Source of the DNA: Aquibium carbonis
Lineage (GTDB): Bacteria; Pseudomonadota; Alphaproteobacteria; Rhizobiales; Rhizobiaceae
DNA length: 43,647 nucleotides
Assembly (NCBI RefSeq): GCF_003970795.1
Contig: NZ_RWKW01000038.1
Coordinates: 1 to 43,647, forward strand
Direction of reading: 5' to 3'
Shown here: piece by piece, positions 26,716 through 34,417 of the stretch
How positions within the stretch are numbered: position 1 is the stretch's first letter
Layout of the letters: each line of letters starts with the position of its first letter
Made by a program: the position numbers and the translations under genes
Notes under the pieces: generated by a model
What the model was told of the DNA's origin: nothing
Database searches by the model: none
What the model saw: only the letters and a program-made list of their open reading frames with translations

Positions 26716-26744
26716 TATATACCAACCAGTTGGTATATTATCAA
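26716..26744 (-). promoter_or_regulatory. TetR-type operator embedded in the operon promoter
   Basis: On the minus strand, TTGATA (26744-26739) and TATATA (26721-26716) are separated by exactly 17 bases. A perfect inverted repeat with 10-base arms (ATATACCAAC at 26717-26726, GTTGGTATAT at 26729-26738) and a 2-base centre fills the spacer and overlaps the -10. A bound TetR dimer would exclude RNA polymerase. Transcription should start near 26709, giving a leader of about 25 bases. Confidence 0.85.
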
Positions 26745-26911
26745 GGGCGATGTTCTGCCCTGTTTGTCTGGCCGCCGGAGGCCGACGCTGTCGACGCCGC
26801 ATGCGCGTGGGCCGCTTGCAATCCCCGGATCTGGCCGCGTTTACGCAGTCCTTGCTGCGGCGGCTGGTCGTGGCTGCGCATGCTGTTTCCGTTCGCCTTT
26901 CCGGCTTCGCG

Positions 26912-26930
26912 TTAACCAGTTGTTAACCAT
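26912..26930 (+). promoter_or_regulatory. CtrA-type box upstream of minCDE
   Basis: TTAACCAGTTGTTAACCAT equals TTAA-N7-TTAACCAT, matching the full CtrA consensus, including the extended second half. It lies 42 bases before the minC start. A further TTAAC half-site is at 26945-26949. CtrA, the alphaproteobacterial cell-cycle regulator, has been reported to control min genes in rhizobia. Confidence 0.8.
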
Positions 26931-26971
26931 CGGGGCCCCAATCCTTAACGCAGAAGTAAGGAATCGACTCG

Positions 26972-27706
26972 GTGACCAGTGCCGCCCCCATCGACAAGAA
27001 AGCGATCCGTTTTCGCGCCCGCTCCTTCGTGGCTTTCGCATTGGCGCCCGAGGCGCCGCTCGGCGAATGGATCGAGGGTCTGGACCGCTGGATCGAGAAC
27101 TCGCCCGGCTTCTTCACCGGGCGGCCCGTGGTCCTCGATCTCGGCGCCCTGAAGCCGGCCGCAGACGATGTGGCCGGTCTGGTTGCCGCGCTCGCCGCCC
27201 GCAACATCCGTGTCTATGCGATCGAGGGCATGGAGGCCGAAGCCGCGACCATCGACTTGCCGCCCCTGCTGACGGGAGCGCGCGAAGCCACCCTTGACGG
27301 ACTGCTCGCCCGAGGCGCCGCGCCGACGGCGGAAGCTGCCCCGGTCGCAGACATCAAACCGGTCGTCGCACGGTCCGGCCAGACTTTGACGATCGACACG
27401 CCGGTACGCTCCGGCTCGTCCATCGTCCACATGGAGGGCGACGTGATCGTACTCGGCGACGTTGCCTGGGGATCGGAAATCGTCGCTTCGGGCTCGATCC
27501 ACGTCTATGGCGCATTGCGCGGGCGGGCTCTGGCTGGAGCCGACGGCAACGACAAGGCCCGCATCTTCTGCCGCCGCAACGAAGCCGAACTGATGGCCGT
27601 CAATGGCTGGTACCGCACTGCCGAAGACATGGAACCCGGCCATCGCGGCGCGGCGGTCCAGGCCTGCCTCGACGGCGGCGCGCTCGTCATCGCACCCCTC
27701 AAGTGA
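26972..27706 (+). CDS. minC: Septum-site determining protein MinC
   Basis: This 244-residue protein inhibits FtsZ polymerisation away from mid-cell. The N-terminal domain (about 10-110) begins IRFRARSFVAFAL. The C-terminal beta-helix domain (about 135-244) shows QTLTIDTPVRSGSSI and GDVIVLGDVAWGSEIVASG, then HVYGALRGRALAG, the characteristic MinC region that binds MinD. The GTG start at 26972 follows AAGGA about 10 bases upstream. It is the first gene of minCDE, 22 bases before minD, behind a CtrA box. Confidence 0.95.
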   Translation: MTSAAPIDKKAIRFRARSFVAFALAPEAPLGEWIEGLDRWIENSPGFFTGRPVVLDLGALKPAADDVAGLVAALAARNIRVYAIEGMEAEAATIDLPPLLTGAREATLDGLLARGAAPTAEAAPVADIKPVVARSGQTLTIDTPVRSGSSIVHMEGDVIVLGDVAWGSEIVASGSIHVYGALRGRALAGADGNDKARIFCRRNEAELMAVNGWYRTAEDMEPGHRGAAVQACLDGGALVIAPLK

Positions 27707-27728
27707 TAAGGATTGGAGAAACTCCGAA

Positions 27729-28544
27729 ATGGGCAAGGTAGTCGTAGTCACGTCGGGCAAGGGGGGCGTCGGGAAGACGACCTCGACGGCTGCTCTGGGC
27801 GCCGCGCTCGCACAGACCGGCAAGCGCGTGGCCCTCGTCGATTTCGACGTGGGTCTGCGCAATCTCGATCTCGTCATGGGCGCAGAACGGCGGGTGGTGT
27901 TCGACCTCGTCAACGTCATTCAGGGGCACGCGAAGCTTTCGCAGGCGCTGATCCGCGACAAGCGCATCGATACGCTGTTCCTGCTCGCGGCCTCGCAGAC
28001 CCGCGACAAGGATGCCCTGACCGAGGAAGGTGTGTCCGAGGTCATCGCGCGGCTGAACCAGGTGTTCGACTACGTGCTGTGCGACAGCCCGGCCGGCATC
28101 GAGCGTGGCGCGCAGCTCGCCATGCGCTTCGCCGACGAGGCGGTCATCATCACCAACCCGGAAGTCAGTTCGGTGCGCGATTCCGATCGCATCATCGGCC
28201 TGCTCGATTCCAAGACCATGAAGGCGGAGCGGGGCGAGGAACTGAAGAAGCACGTGCTGGTCACGCGCTACGATGCCGAACGCGCCGCGCGCGGCGAGAT
28301 GCTGGCCATCGACGACGTGCTGGAGATCCTGTCCGTTCCGCTGCTGGGCATCATTCCCGAAAGCCAGGGCGTGTTGCGTGCCTCGAATGTCGGCGCCCCG
28401 GTGACGCTCAACGAGCCGACCAACCCGGCCGCCAAGGCCTACAAGGACGCTGCACGCCGGCTCGAGGGTGAGAACCTCCCTGTCGTGCTCCCGTTCGACA
28501 AGCGGGGAATCTTCGACCGGCTGTTCAGAAGGAAGGCGGCATGA
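27729..28544 (+). CDS. minD: Septum-site determining ATPase MinD
   Basis: A 271-residue ParA/MinD ATPase that recruits MinC to the membrane and oscillates with MinE. The deviant Walker A (GKGGVGKTT at 10-18, with its signature lysine), [11 protein letters not shown] near 37, [11 protein letters not shown] near 115 and [14 protein letters not shown] near 140 are all present. The C-terminal amphipathic membrane-targeting helix ([13 protein letters not shown]) is intact. A GGAG lies about 10 bases before the ATG at 27729. The last bases overlap the minE start. Confidence 0.97.
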   Translation: MGKVVVVTSGKGGVGKTTSTAALGAALAQTGKRVALVDFDVGLRNLDLVMGAERRVVFDLVNVIQGHAKLSQALIRDKRIDTLFLLAASQTRDKDALTEEGVSEVIARLNQVFDYVLCDSPAGIERGAQLAMRFADEAVIITNPEVSSVRDSDRIIGLLDSKTMKAERGEELKKHVLVTRYDAERAARGEMLAIDDVLEILSVPLLGIIPESQGVLRASNVGAPVTLNEPTNPAAKAYKDAARRLEGENLPVVLPFDKRGIFDRLFRRKAA

Positions 28545-28810
28545 CACTCCTATCGCTCTTCAAGCGCCGCGCCAGCGCGCCTGTCGCGCGCGAACGCCTG
28601 CAGTTGCTGCTCGCCTACGAGCGCAACAACCGCAACAAGCCCGACCTCGTCGCCGTGCTGCGCGAGGAGATCATGGCGGTGATCGGCAGGCACATCCAGA
28701 TCGACCAGGATCAGGTTCAGATCACCATGGATCGGGGCAAGACCACCTCGACCCTCGAGATCGACATCCAGATCCCGAACGACGACAAGGGGCTTGCCGT
28801 CGCCTGCTGA
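28541..28810 (+). CDS. minE: Cell division topological specificity factor MinE
   Basis: An 89-residue MinE. The N-terminal membrane-binding and MinD-contacting part (LLSLFKRR..., [13 protein letters not shown] near 17-29) is followed by the dimerising alpha/beta domain ([13 protein letters not shown] near 40, then LEIDIQIP near 72). The ATG overlaps the minD stop by 4 bases (ATGA), so MinD and MinE levels are coupled. Gene order and length are standard. The end is convergent with the Zur-like gene 32 bases away. Confidence 0.96.
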   Translation: MTLLSLFKRRASAPVARERLQLLLAYERNNRNKPDLVAVLREEIMAVIGRHIQIDQDQVQITMDRGKTTSTLEIDIQIPNDDKGLAVAC

Positions 28811-28842
28811 AGGCGACGGTCTGACGTCGCGGACTGGCTTGC

Positions 28843-29247
28843 TCAGCCCTTTGCGGCGGCGCAATCCTTGCACAGCCCGCGAAACTCGATCACGGCCCTG
28901 TCGGCCTTGAAGCCGGTGGCCGACACCCAGTCGCCGAGCCGCTTGCCGATCGAGGGATCGGAAAGCTCGGCGACCTGTCCGCAGTTCTCGCAGATGGCGA
29001 ACGCGGTCAGGGCGTCGGCGTGGTGGTGATGCTCCGAACAGGCGACGAACGAGTTGATGCTCTCGAGCCGGTGAACCATTCCGGCCTTCGTCAGCCGGTC
29101 GAGCGCGCGATAGACCTGAAGCGGCGCGCGGAAACCCTCCTCGCGCAGCCCGTCGAGCAGTGCATAGGCGCTGACCGGCCCTCGGGCCGCTTCGAGTTTT
29201 TCCAGCACCAGCAACTGGTTTCGGGTCAACGTCGTCCGGTCGTTCAT
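28843..29247 (-). CDS. zur: Fur-family regulator, probably zinc-responsive Zur
   Basis: The 134-residue protein has a Fur-type winged helix (LTRNQLLVLEKLEAARGPVSAY, then APLQVYRALDRL near 40) and a C-terminal metal-binding domain. The latter has CSEHHHHADALTAF and ICENCG near 85, then CKDC near 127. The two CxxC pairs form the structural zinc site. The sensing residues favour Zur over Fur, Irr or PerR, but this is judged by eye. The ATG at 29247 is preferred to that at 29271 because AGGA lies 7 bases upstream. It is monocistronic as far as seen. No zinc-transport genes are nearby and no Zur box was identified. Confidence 0.78.
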   Translation of the reverse strand: MNDRTTLTRNQLLVLEKLEAARGPVSAYALLDGLREEGFRAPLQVYRALDRLTKAGMVHRLESINSFVACSEHHHHADALTAFAICENCGQVAELSDPSIGKRLGDWVSATGFKADRAVIEFRGLCKDCAAAKG

Positions 29248-29471
29248 CCGCCCATCCTGGTTTCGGCCCATGCCCGCCCACGGGGCGCGCCGACATTTCC
29301 CTTATGTGCGCCACCGGTCCGCGCTCTGCAAGCCTGCCAGGGGGCCGTCCCGTGGGCGCCGACACGGGCCATGCCTCGCGTCAAGGCTGCGCATCGGCCC
29401 GCTGCAACCAGGGTTAACAGTTTCGAAACACCCAACTTGCTACAACCTGTAGACAAGGGTGGGGAGCTACC

Positions 29472-30920
29472 ATGAACGTCGTCAATTCTTCGATCATGCC
29501 CGAGCGGGCCATCGCGTCGCCATTGGCGACCGACATTTCCGCCATCGGCCCGCGCGCCAGCCGGCTCGGATTGGAAATCGCCGGCATCGCCGGCCTCGTC
29601 GAGGACATGGTCGGCCTCGGCCGCATTCAGGAAGAATCACTGCGTGCCGTCGTCGCATCCGCCCGCCAGACGGGGGACACGAACCGTCGGCTTGCCGAAA
29701 GCATGAACGAGGCGAAATCTTCCGCCGAGGCGACCCGTGCCGTCCTGGCGGAAAGCGCCGACACCGTGGCCAAGACGATTGGCAGCTCCGTCGAGCAGCT
29801 TCAGTCGCTGAGCAAGGGTGTGCTGACCTTCACCGAATCGCTGGCACGCGTTTCCGACACCATCCGCCAGGTGAGCGCGGCGAGCGCGTCGATCAACGAA
29901 ATCTCGCGTGAAACCCAGCTCGTCGCGCTCAACGCTTCGATCGAGGCCGCCCGCCTCGGCGACGCCGGCAAGGGGTTTGCCGTGATCGGCGCGGCGGTCA
30001 AGGCGCTGGCCGACCAGATCGGCATGTTCGCCAAGCAGAACGAAGTCAGCCTCGCGTCGCTGGAAGGCACGCTCGAGGACCTCTTCGCCCAATCGCGGCG
30101 AAGCGCCGTCACCGCCGAGGCGGCAATGGAATCGTCCGGCCAGGCGGCCGACACGACGCAAACCATCAAGTCGCTGGTCGCCAGCGTCGAGACGCTGACC
30201 GACCGCATCGTCGGCATGTCTGATCCGGTTCAGCTCAACATCCGTTCCAGCGAGAATGTCCGCGACGAACTGAGAAAGCTGGTGGGCATGGCCAGGGACT
30301 GTCACGTCAAGCTCGACGACGCGGGCGAAAGCTCGAAGGCGATCCTCGACATTTCGGAAAACCTGATCCTCTTCATCGCCGAATCCGGCATCGAGACGCC
30401 CGACACCTTCTTCATCGACCTGGTGCGGGAAAAGGCGTCCGAGGTGGCCGATCTGTTCGAGGCGGCTGTCGGTTCCGGCCAGATCGGCCTTGGCGATCTT
30501 TTCGACGAGGACTACCGCCCGGTCCCTGGCACCAACCCCGAGCAGGTGTTGACGCGGTTCACCGCGTTTACCGATCGGGTGCTGCCGGCCGTGCAAGAGC
30601 CGGTGCTGAAGCTCAACGACCGAATCGTCTTCTGCGCGGCGATCGATCGCAACGGTTACCTGCCGACCCACAATCTCGTCTATTCGCAGCCGCCGGGCGA
30701 CGACCCGGTGTGGAACGCCGCGAACTGCCGCAACCATCGCATCTTCAACGACCGTACGGGCCTCGGCGCCGGGCGCAACACGCGGCCTTTCCTGCTGCAG
30801 ACCTATCGGCGCGACATGGGCGGCGGAAACTACGTCCTGATGAAGGACATCTCCGCGCCAATCTTCGTGCGCGGCCGTCATTGGGGCGGCTTGCGCATGG
30901 GCTACAAGCCGGAAAGCTGA
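29472..30920 (+). CDS. Soluble methyl-accepting chemotaxis protein with C-terminal sensor domain
   Basis: This 482-residue protein has no membrane helix or signal peptide, so it is a cytoplasmic chemoreceptor. Residues about 30-300 are a long coiled-coil signalling region. Its tip carries [20 protein letters not shown] near 156, matching the kinase-contact hairpin of MCPs. Residues about 305-482 form a separate domain with [15 protein letters not shown], then [10 protein letters not shown] and [11 protein letters not shown], similar to small Cache-like sensors. The order, signalling first and sensor last, is the reverse of classical MCPs. It starts at ATG 29472 behind GGGGAG. A TTAAC half-site and small palindromes precede it (29414-29452). 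No che genes are in the window. Confidence 0.88.
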   Translation: MNVVNSSIMPERAIASPLATDISAIGPRASRLGLEIAGIAGLVEDMVGLGRIQEESLRAVVASARQTGDTNRRLAESMNEAKSSAEATRAVLAESADTVAKTIGSSVEQLQSLSKGVLTFTESLARVSDTIRQVSAASASINEISRETQLVALNASIEAARLGDAGKGFAVIGAAVKALADQIGMFAKQNEVSLASLEGTLEDLFAQSRRSAVTAEAAMESSGQAADTTQTIKSLVASVETLTDRIVGMSDPVQLNIRSSENVRDELRKLVGMARDCHVKLDDAGESSKAILDISENLILFIAESGIETPDTFFIDLVREKASEVADLFEAAVGSGQIGLGDLFDEDYRPVPGTNPEQVLTRFTAFTDRVLPAVQEPVLKLNDRIVFCAAIDRNGYLPTHNLVYSQPPGDDPVWNAANCRNHRIFNDRTGLGAGRNTRPFLLQTYRRDMGGGNYVLMKDISAPIFVRGRHWGGLRMGYKPES

Positions 30921-31067
30921 CCTCCCACGCGCTGCCGATCGCAAGGTTCCGGGCTGCTCGGCGGCTCGCATTGCTGTCCGTTTGGTCTCCGCTCCTAAAA
31001 ACAGCCCCATTTCGCCAACACCAATGTTAACGTTGGGGCAGTTGAAGTGGCTTGGGAGAATGACGGC

Positions 31068-33284
31068 ATGATTTTTGGACCTGGCGCGAAGGCGCTCATG
31101 GCGAGCGTGGCCTTTGCTGCGTCACTCGTGGGACCGATGGCGAGCAGCGCGTTGGCGCGCACCAATTACGCGGTGGTGGTGGGCGTGACGGAGTATCCGC
31201 ACCTGCCGCGAAACACCTGGCTCGTGGGCCCGCGCAACGACGCGCTGCTGGTTCGGGACTACCTGCTCAACCAGTCGCCGGTTCCGTTCGATCCGGCCAA
31301 CGTCGCCATCCTGGCCGACGACGTCGATGGCGGTCGCGAACCGACGCTGGCGTCGATCGTCGAAACCCTGGACGACATGGCGCAGAAGGCTGAGCCGGGC
31401 GATTTCCTCTACCTTCAGTTTTCCGGCCACGGCTTCCAGCAGACGGCGGCCGATCCCTCCAGCGAGCTGGACGGCCTCGACGAGATCTTCCTGCCCAAGG
31501 ATACCGGGCGCTGGGTCGACCGCACCCAGGGCATGCCGAACGTCCTGGTGGACGACATGGTCGGCGACGCCCTCGATCGCATTCGCGAGAAGGGCGCCTT
31601 CGTCTGGGTGGTCTTCGATTCCTGCCACTCGGGCACTGCCACCCGCGCGGCCCCTGGCGACGATGTCCAGGAGCGCAAGATCGACCCCGAATCGGTCGGC
31701 ATGCCGCCGGAGGTTCTCTACGAGGCGGCGACGTCGCGCGACGTCATGGCGCGCGAAGCCCCGGTGCGGATCGAACCAACTGGAGCGGCATCCACCCGCA
31801 AGGGCGGCATGGTCGCCTTCTTCGCCGCGCAGACCAACGAGACGACGCCGGAAATGCCTCTGCCGAAGGGTGCGGAAGGCGCGACGAAATACGGGCTGTT
31901 CACGCACACCATCTTCTCGCGCCTGGCCGAAAACCCGTCGGTCACATATCGGCAACTGGCCGAGGGCGTGCTCCAGCACTACACGTCGATCAATCGCACC
32001 TCCACCACGCCGCTTTTCGAGGGCGATCTCGACGCACCGGTCTTCGGCATGGAGATGGAAGAGTTCATTCCGCAGTGGCCCGTCCGTGTGGCTGACAGCG
32101 GCGTCACCATCTCCGGCGGCCTGCTCAACGGGCTGGTGCCCGGAACGCGGCTCGCCCTGTTGGAGAAGGCGGGCGACACGATCGACAAGGCGATCGGGTA
32201 TCTTCAGGTCGATCGCGCCGACAACTTCACCAGCCGTCTCGTGATGGCGTCGCCGCCGGTGCAGGACGAAGCGGACGAAGTCGATATCGCGTTGACCGAG
32301 GACGAACTGGAAGCGACCAGCCTGACGGTCAAGACCCTGGGCGACATCCCCGCTGGCGCCTATGCACGCATGGTGGAGGCCACTTTCGAATTCACGCTCA
32401 CCGTTGCGAGGCCGGTTGCTTCGGACGCGCATCCGGAGCGGGTCGCCATGGTCAACGAATTGCTCGAAGCCTTGGCGGAGGACCAGAACCGGCCGATGCG
32501 GATTGCCCTTGTCGCGCCCGGCGAGCCGGCGGATCTTCGGCTGGCCGTGATGGCCGAAGCCAGTCTGGATGACGCCGGCCTTGGAGCCAGCACGCTCCCG
32601 ACACTCTGGTTCCTGCCAGAGTCTGGCGAGCTGTCGCTGGAGGAAGGACGCCGCCCGCCCTCGATCACGATGGAGAGCGACGACACCGCGGCCATCGGCG
32701 ACGCCATCGCGCAGTATCTCGCCCGCATCTACCGCGCGACCAACTTGGCCCGGATCGGCCAAGGGTCGGACTATGGCCCGCAGGACGTCGAGATAACCTT
32801 CACGCTGCGTCGCCAGGGAACCGGGGAGGAGGTACCGATCGAAACGACCAATCTCCCGGTCGGCCTGCCCGGCGATCGTGTGCATCTTCGGGCCACCAAC
32901 AACACCGGCTCGGCGGTCGACATCAACGTGCTCTACATCGGCAGCGACTACTCCATTGGCTTCATGGGCAAGGAACGGTTGCAGCCTTCGGCGACCATGG
33001 ACGACGAGTTCATCGAGTTCACCGAAGATAGCTATGGCAAGGAACTGATCGTGGCCGTGGCATCCGAGGTGGTGCCGCTGAAGGCGACACTCGATCTCTC
33101 CTACCTGGGGCAGCCTGGGGTGCGGGCGATGACACGAGGGCCGTTACCCGAAAGCATCGCAGATCTGATTGGTGAGATGGATTCCGGCATGGCGACACGC
33201 GCGGGAAAATCGCTTTCCGACCGCCAGAACAAGCAGCGCGGTTCCGTTACGATCTATCCCGTACAGACGGCGCCGCGTCCTTGA
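31068..33284 (+). CDS. Secreted metacaspase-like (peptidase C14) protein
   Basis: A 738-residue protein with a signal peptide (hydrophobic run about 8-30, cut after ALA near 30). A caspase-type p20 domain (about 33-260) has catalytic His H121 in QFSGHG and Cys C186 in FDSCHSGT, the dyad of metacaspases and paracaspases. The family typically cleaves after Arg/Lys, although specificity cannot be read here. Residues 300-738 form a long unassigned region of beta-rich appearance, with LRATNNTGSAVDINVLYIGSD near 615. GGGAG lies about 8 bases before the ATG at 31068; a GTG at 31047 is less likely. A near-palindrome around GTTAAC (31021-31036) lies upstream. It heads the caspase gene block and is predicted to act in the periplasm or outside the cell. 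Confidence 0.88.
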   Translation: MIFGPGAKALMASVAFAASLVGPMASSALARTNYAVVVGVTEYPHLPRNTWLVGPRNDALLVRDYLLNQSPVPFDPANVAILADDVDGGREPTLASIVETLDDMAQKAEPGDFLYLQFSGHGFQQTAADPSSELDGLDEIFLPKDTGRWVDRTQGMPNVLVDDMVGDALDRIREKGAFVWVVFDSCHSGTATRAAPGDDVQERKIDPESVGMPPEVLYEAATSRDVMAREAPVRIEPTGAASTRKGGMVAFFAAQTNETTPEMPLPKGAEGATKYGLFTHTIFSRLAENPSVTYRQLAEGVLQHYTSINRTSTTPLFEGDLDAPVFGMEMEEFIPQWPVRVADSGVTISGGLLNGLVPGTRLALLEKAGDTIDKAIGYLQVDRADNFTSRLVMASPPVQDEADEVDIALTEDELEATSLTVKTLGDIPAGAYARMVEATFEFTLTVARPVASDAHPERVAMVNELLEALAEDQNRPMRIALVAPGEPADLRLAVMAEASLDDAGLGASTLPTLWFLPESGELSLEEGRRPPSITMESDDTAAIGDAIAQYLARIYRATNLARIGQGSDYGPQDVEITFTLRRQGTGEEVPIETTNLPVGLPGDRVHLRATNNTGSAVDINVLYIGSDYSIGFMGKERLQPSATMDDEFIEFTEDSYGKELIVAVASEVVPLKATLDLSYLGQPGVRAMTRGPLPESIADLIGEMDSGMATRAGKSLSDRQNKQRGSVTIYPVQTAPRP

Positions 33285-33293
33285 AGCACACTT

Positions 33294-33321
33294 GACCACG
33301 GGCGCCCTTGCGCTCGTGGTC
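33294..33321 (+). other. Stem-loop between metacaspase and six-cysteine gene
   Basis: A 12-bp stem with one G-U pair (33294-33305 with 33310-33321) and 4-base loop starts 10 bases after the metacaspase stop. No T-run follows, so it may protect or set the ratio of upstream to downstream message rather than terminate. Confidence 0.5.
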
Positions 33322-33392
33322 CCTTTGGCGGAAACATTGGCGATGGCACATAATGATGTGCGTGGCGATCGCAAGGGCGGAGAACATCGTCG

Positions 33393-33767
33393 ATGACGCG
33401 TCTCGTTCGAATTGCCGCCGGTCTGGTTGCGGGGACCATCGCGCTCGGCTCGGCAGCGGCGCAAGGGACCTGCGGTCTCTGCGCCAGCGAGGTCGTCATC
33501 AGTCCTCCCCTGGCGGCCTGTCTTCTCTCCCAGTACGAGATCCTTGCCACCGGCGACGATGGCGGGGCGATCGCGATCGATCTGACGGGCTGCGAGCAGG
33601 AGCGCGGCATCATCGCGGCGTTGCCGTCGCTCACCGCCGCGCCGCCGGAACCGGACCTTCAGTTCTTCGTCTCGAGGCGACAACTCGACTGCCTGAAGAC
33701 CCGGCTCGAGACCCCAGGCGCGATCCAGGCGCCGGTTTCGACCGTCGACCTGAGAAGCTGCCAGTGA
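33393..33767 (+). CDS. Small secreted six-cysteine protein, unknown function
   Basis: A 124-residue protein I cannot assign to a family. It has a clear signal peptide (hydrophobic run 6-23, cut near AAAQ). Six cysteines sit at 27, 30, 43, 67, 100 and 123, the first pair as CGLC right after the predicted cut. An even number of cysteines in an exported protein suggests three disulfides. GGAG lies upstream of the ATG at 33393. The stop overlaps the GTG start of the next gene by 4 bases, tying it to the membrane protein and to the WD40-caspase operon. A chaperone, inhibitor or redox role is possible but not shown. Confidence 0.78.
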   Translation: MTRLVRIAAGLVAGTIALGSAAAQGTCGLCASEVVISPPLAACLLSQYEILATGDDGGAIAIDLTGCEQERGIIAALPSLTAAPPEPDLQFFVSRRQLDCLKTRLETPGAIQAPVSTVDLRSCQ

Positions 33768-34417
33768 GCGCGGCCCCCGGCAAGGTCGCGGCCACCGCGA
33801 CACGGCTGGCGGAGCGAACGGAGGCGTTTCCCGAGGTCGAGGACGTCGAGAAGCGCGAGAACAATCCGTTCACCGACGGCGACTGGCGCATGCTCTCCTA
33901 CGCCTGGAGCGGCTTCGCCCTCAGGATACTTCTCGTTCTGGGCACCATCTTCTCCGTTTACCAGTACATGCAGGCGCGCGAGGAAAAGCGGATCGAACGT
34001 ACGCTCGAACTCGTCGAGCTTTGGGACCAGCCCGAATATCAGGCCGCCCAGCGTTCGCTGAAGCGTCGGCTGACGGAGCTGAACGCACGCTTTTCCGCCG
34101 ATCTCGGGAGGTCGACCACGCCGAAGGAACTGGCGATCTTCCAGGAACGCATCGGCATCGAGGCGATGAAGGCGGAAGGCGGAACCATGTCGTCAGACGA
34201 GTTCCTGGAATCCTTCGACCGCATCGTCTATTTCCTCAACCGCGTGTCCTTCTGCGTCGATGGCGGGCTCTGCTCGAAGGACGTCGCCGAAGCCTATTTC
34301 CGCGATTTCGCCCAGTCCTTCTGGGGCTACTTCGCCGGCCATATCCGGCAGGAGCGGCGTCGTGGCTCCCCCAATCTGGCAAAGCCGCTCGAGGATTATG
34401 TCTCGGCGGCACGATAG
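33764..34417 (+). CDS. Single-pass membrane protein, unknown function
   Basis: A 217-residue protein with a cytoplasmic N-terminus of about 45 residues and one membrane helix (about 48-68). A charged, largely helical region follows (KRIERTLELVELWDQPEYQAAQRSL near 74). It weakly resembles DUF4760-type proteins, but I would not name it. A pair of cysteines lies late in the protein (CVDGGLC near 163-169). The GTG start overlaps the previous stop as GTGA, and the gene runs 20 bases into the next coding region. Its location next to two secreted caspases suggests a membrane anchor or signal-relay role, which is inference. Confidence 0.75.
   Translation: MSAAPGKVAATATRLAERTEAFPEVEDVEKRENNPFTDGDWRMLSYAWSGFALRILLVLGTIFSVYQYMQAREEKRIERTLELVELWDQPEYQAAQRSLKRRLTELNARFSADLGRSTTPKELAIFQERIGIEAMKAEGGTMSSDEFLESFDRIVYFLNRVSFCVDGGLCSKDVAEAYFRDFAQSFWGYFAGHIRQERRRGSPNLAKPLEDYVSAAR

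Noticed and set aside
26685-26744. Upstream TTG at 26744 as the TetR start
   Set aside because: It is part of the -35 box and would put the operator inside the coding region; GGAG supports the TTG at 26684.
29414-29452. CtrA box before the chemoreceptor
   Set aside because: Only one half-site (TTAAC); seven bases on there is GAAA, not TTAA. The small palindromes GTTTCGAAAC and CTACA/TGTAG are too short to call operators.
31021-31036. Near-palindrome around GTTAAC before the metacaspase gene
   Set aside because: One mismatched pair in 16 bases and no second site; could be chance.
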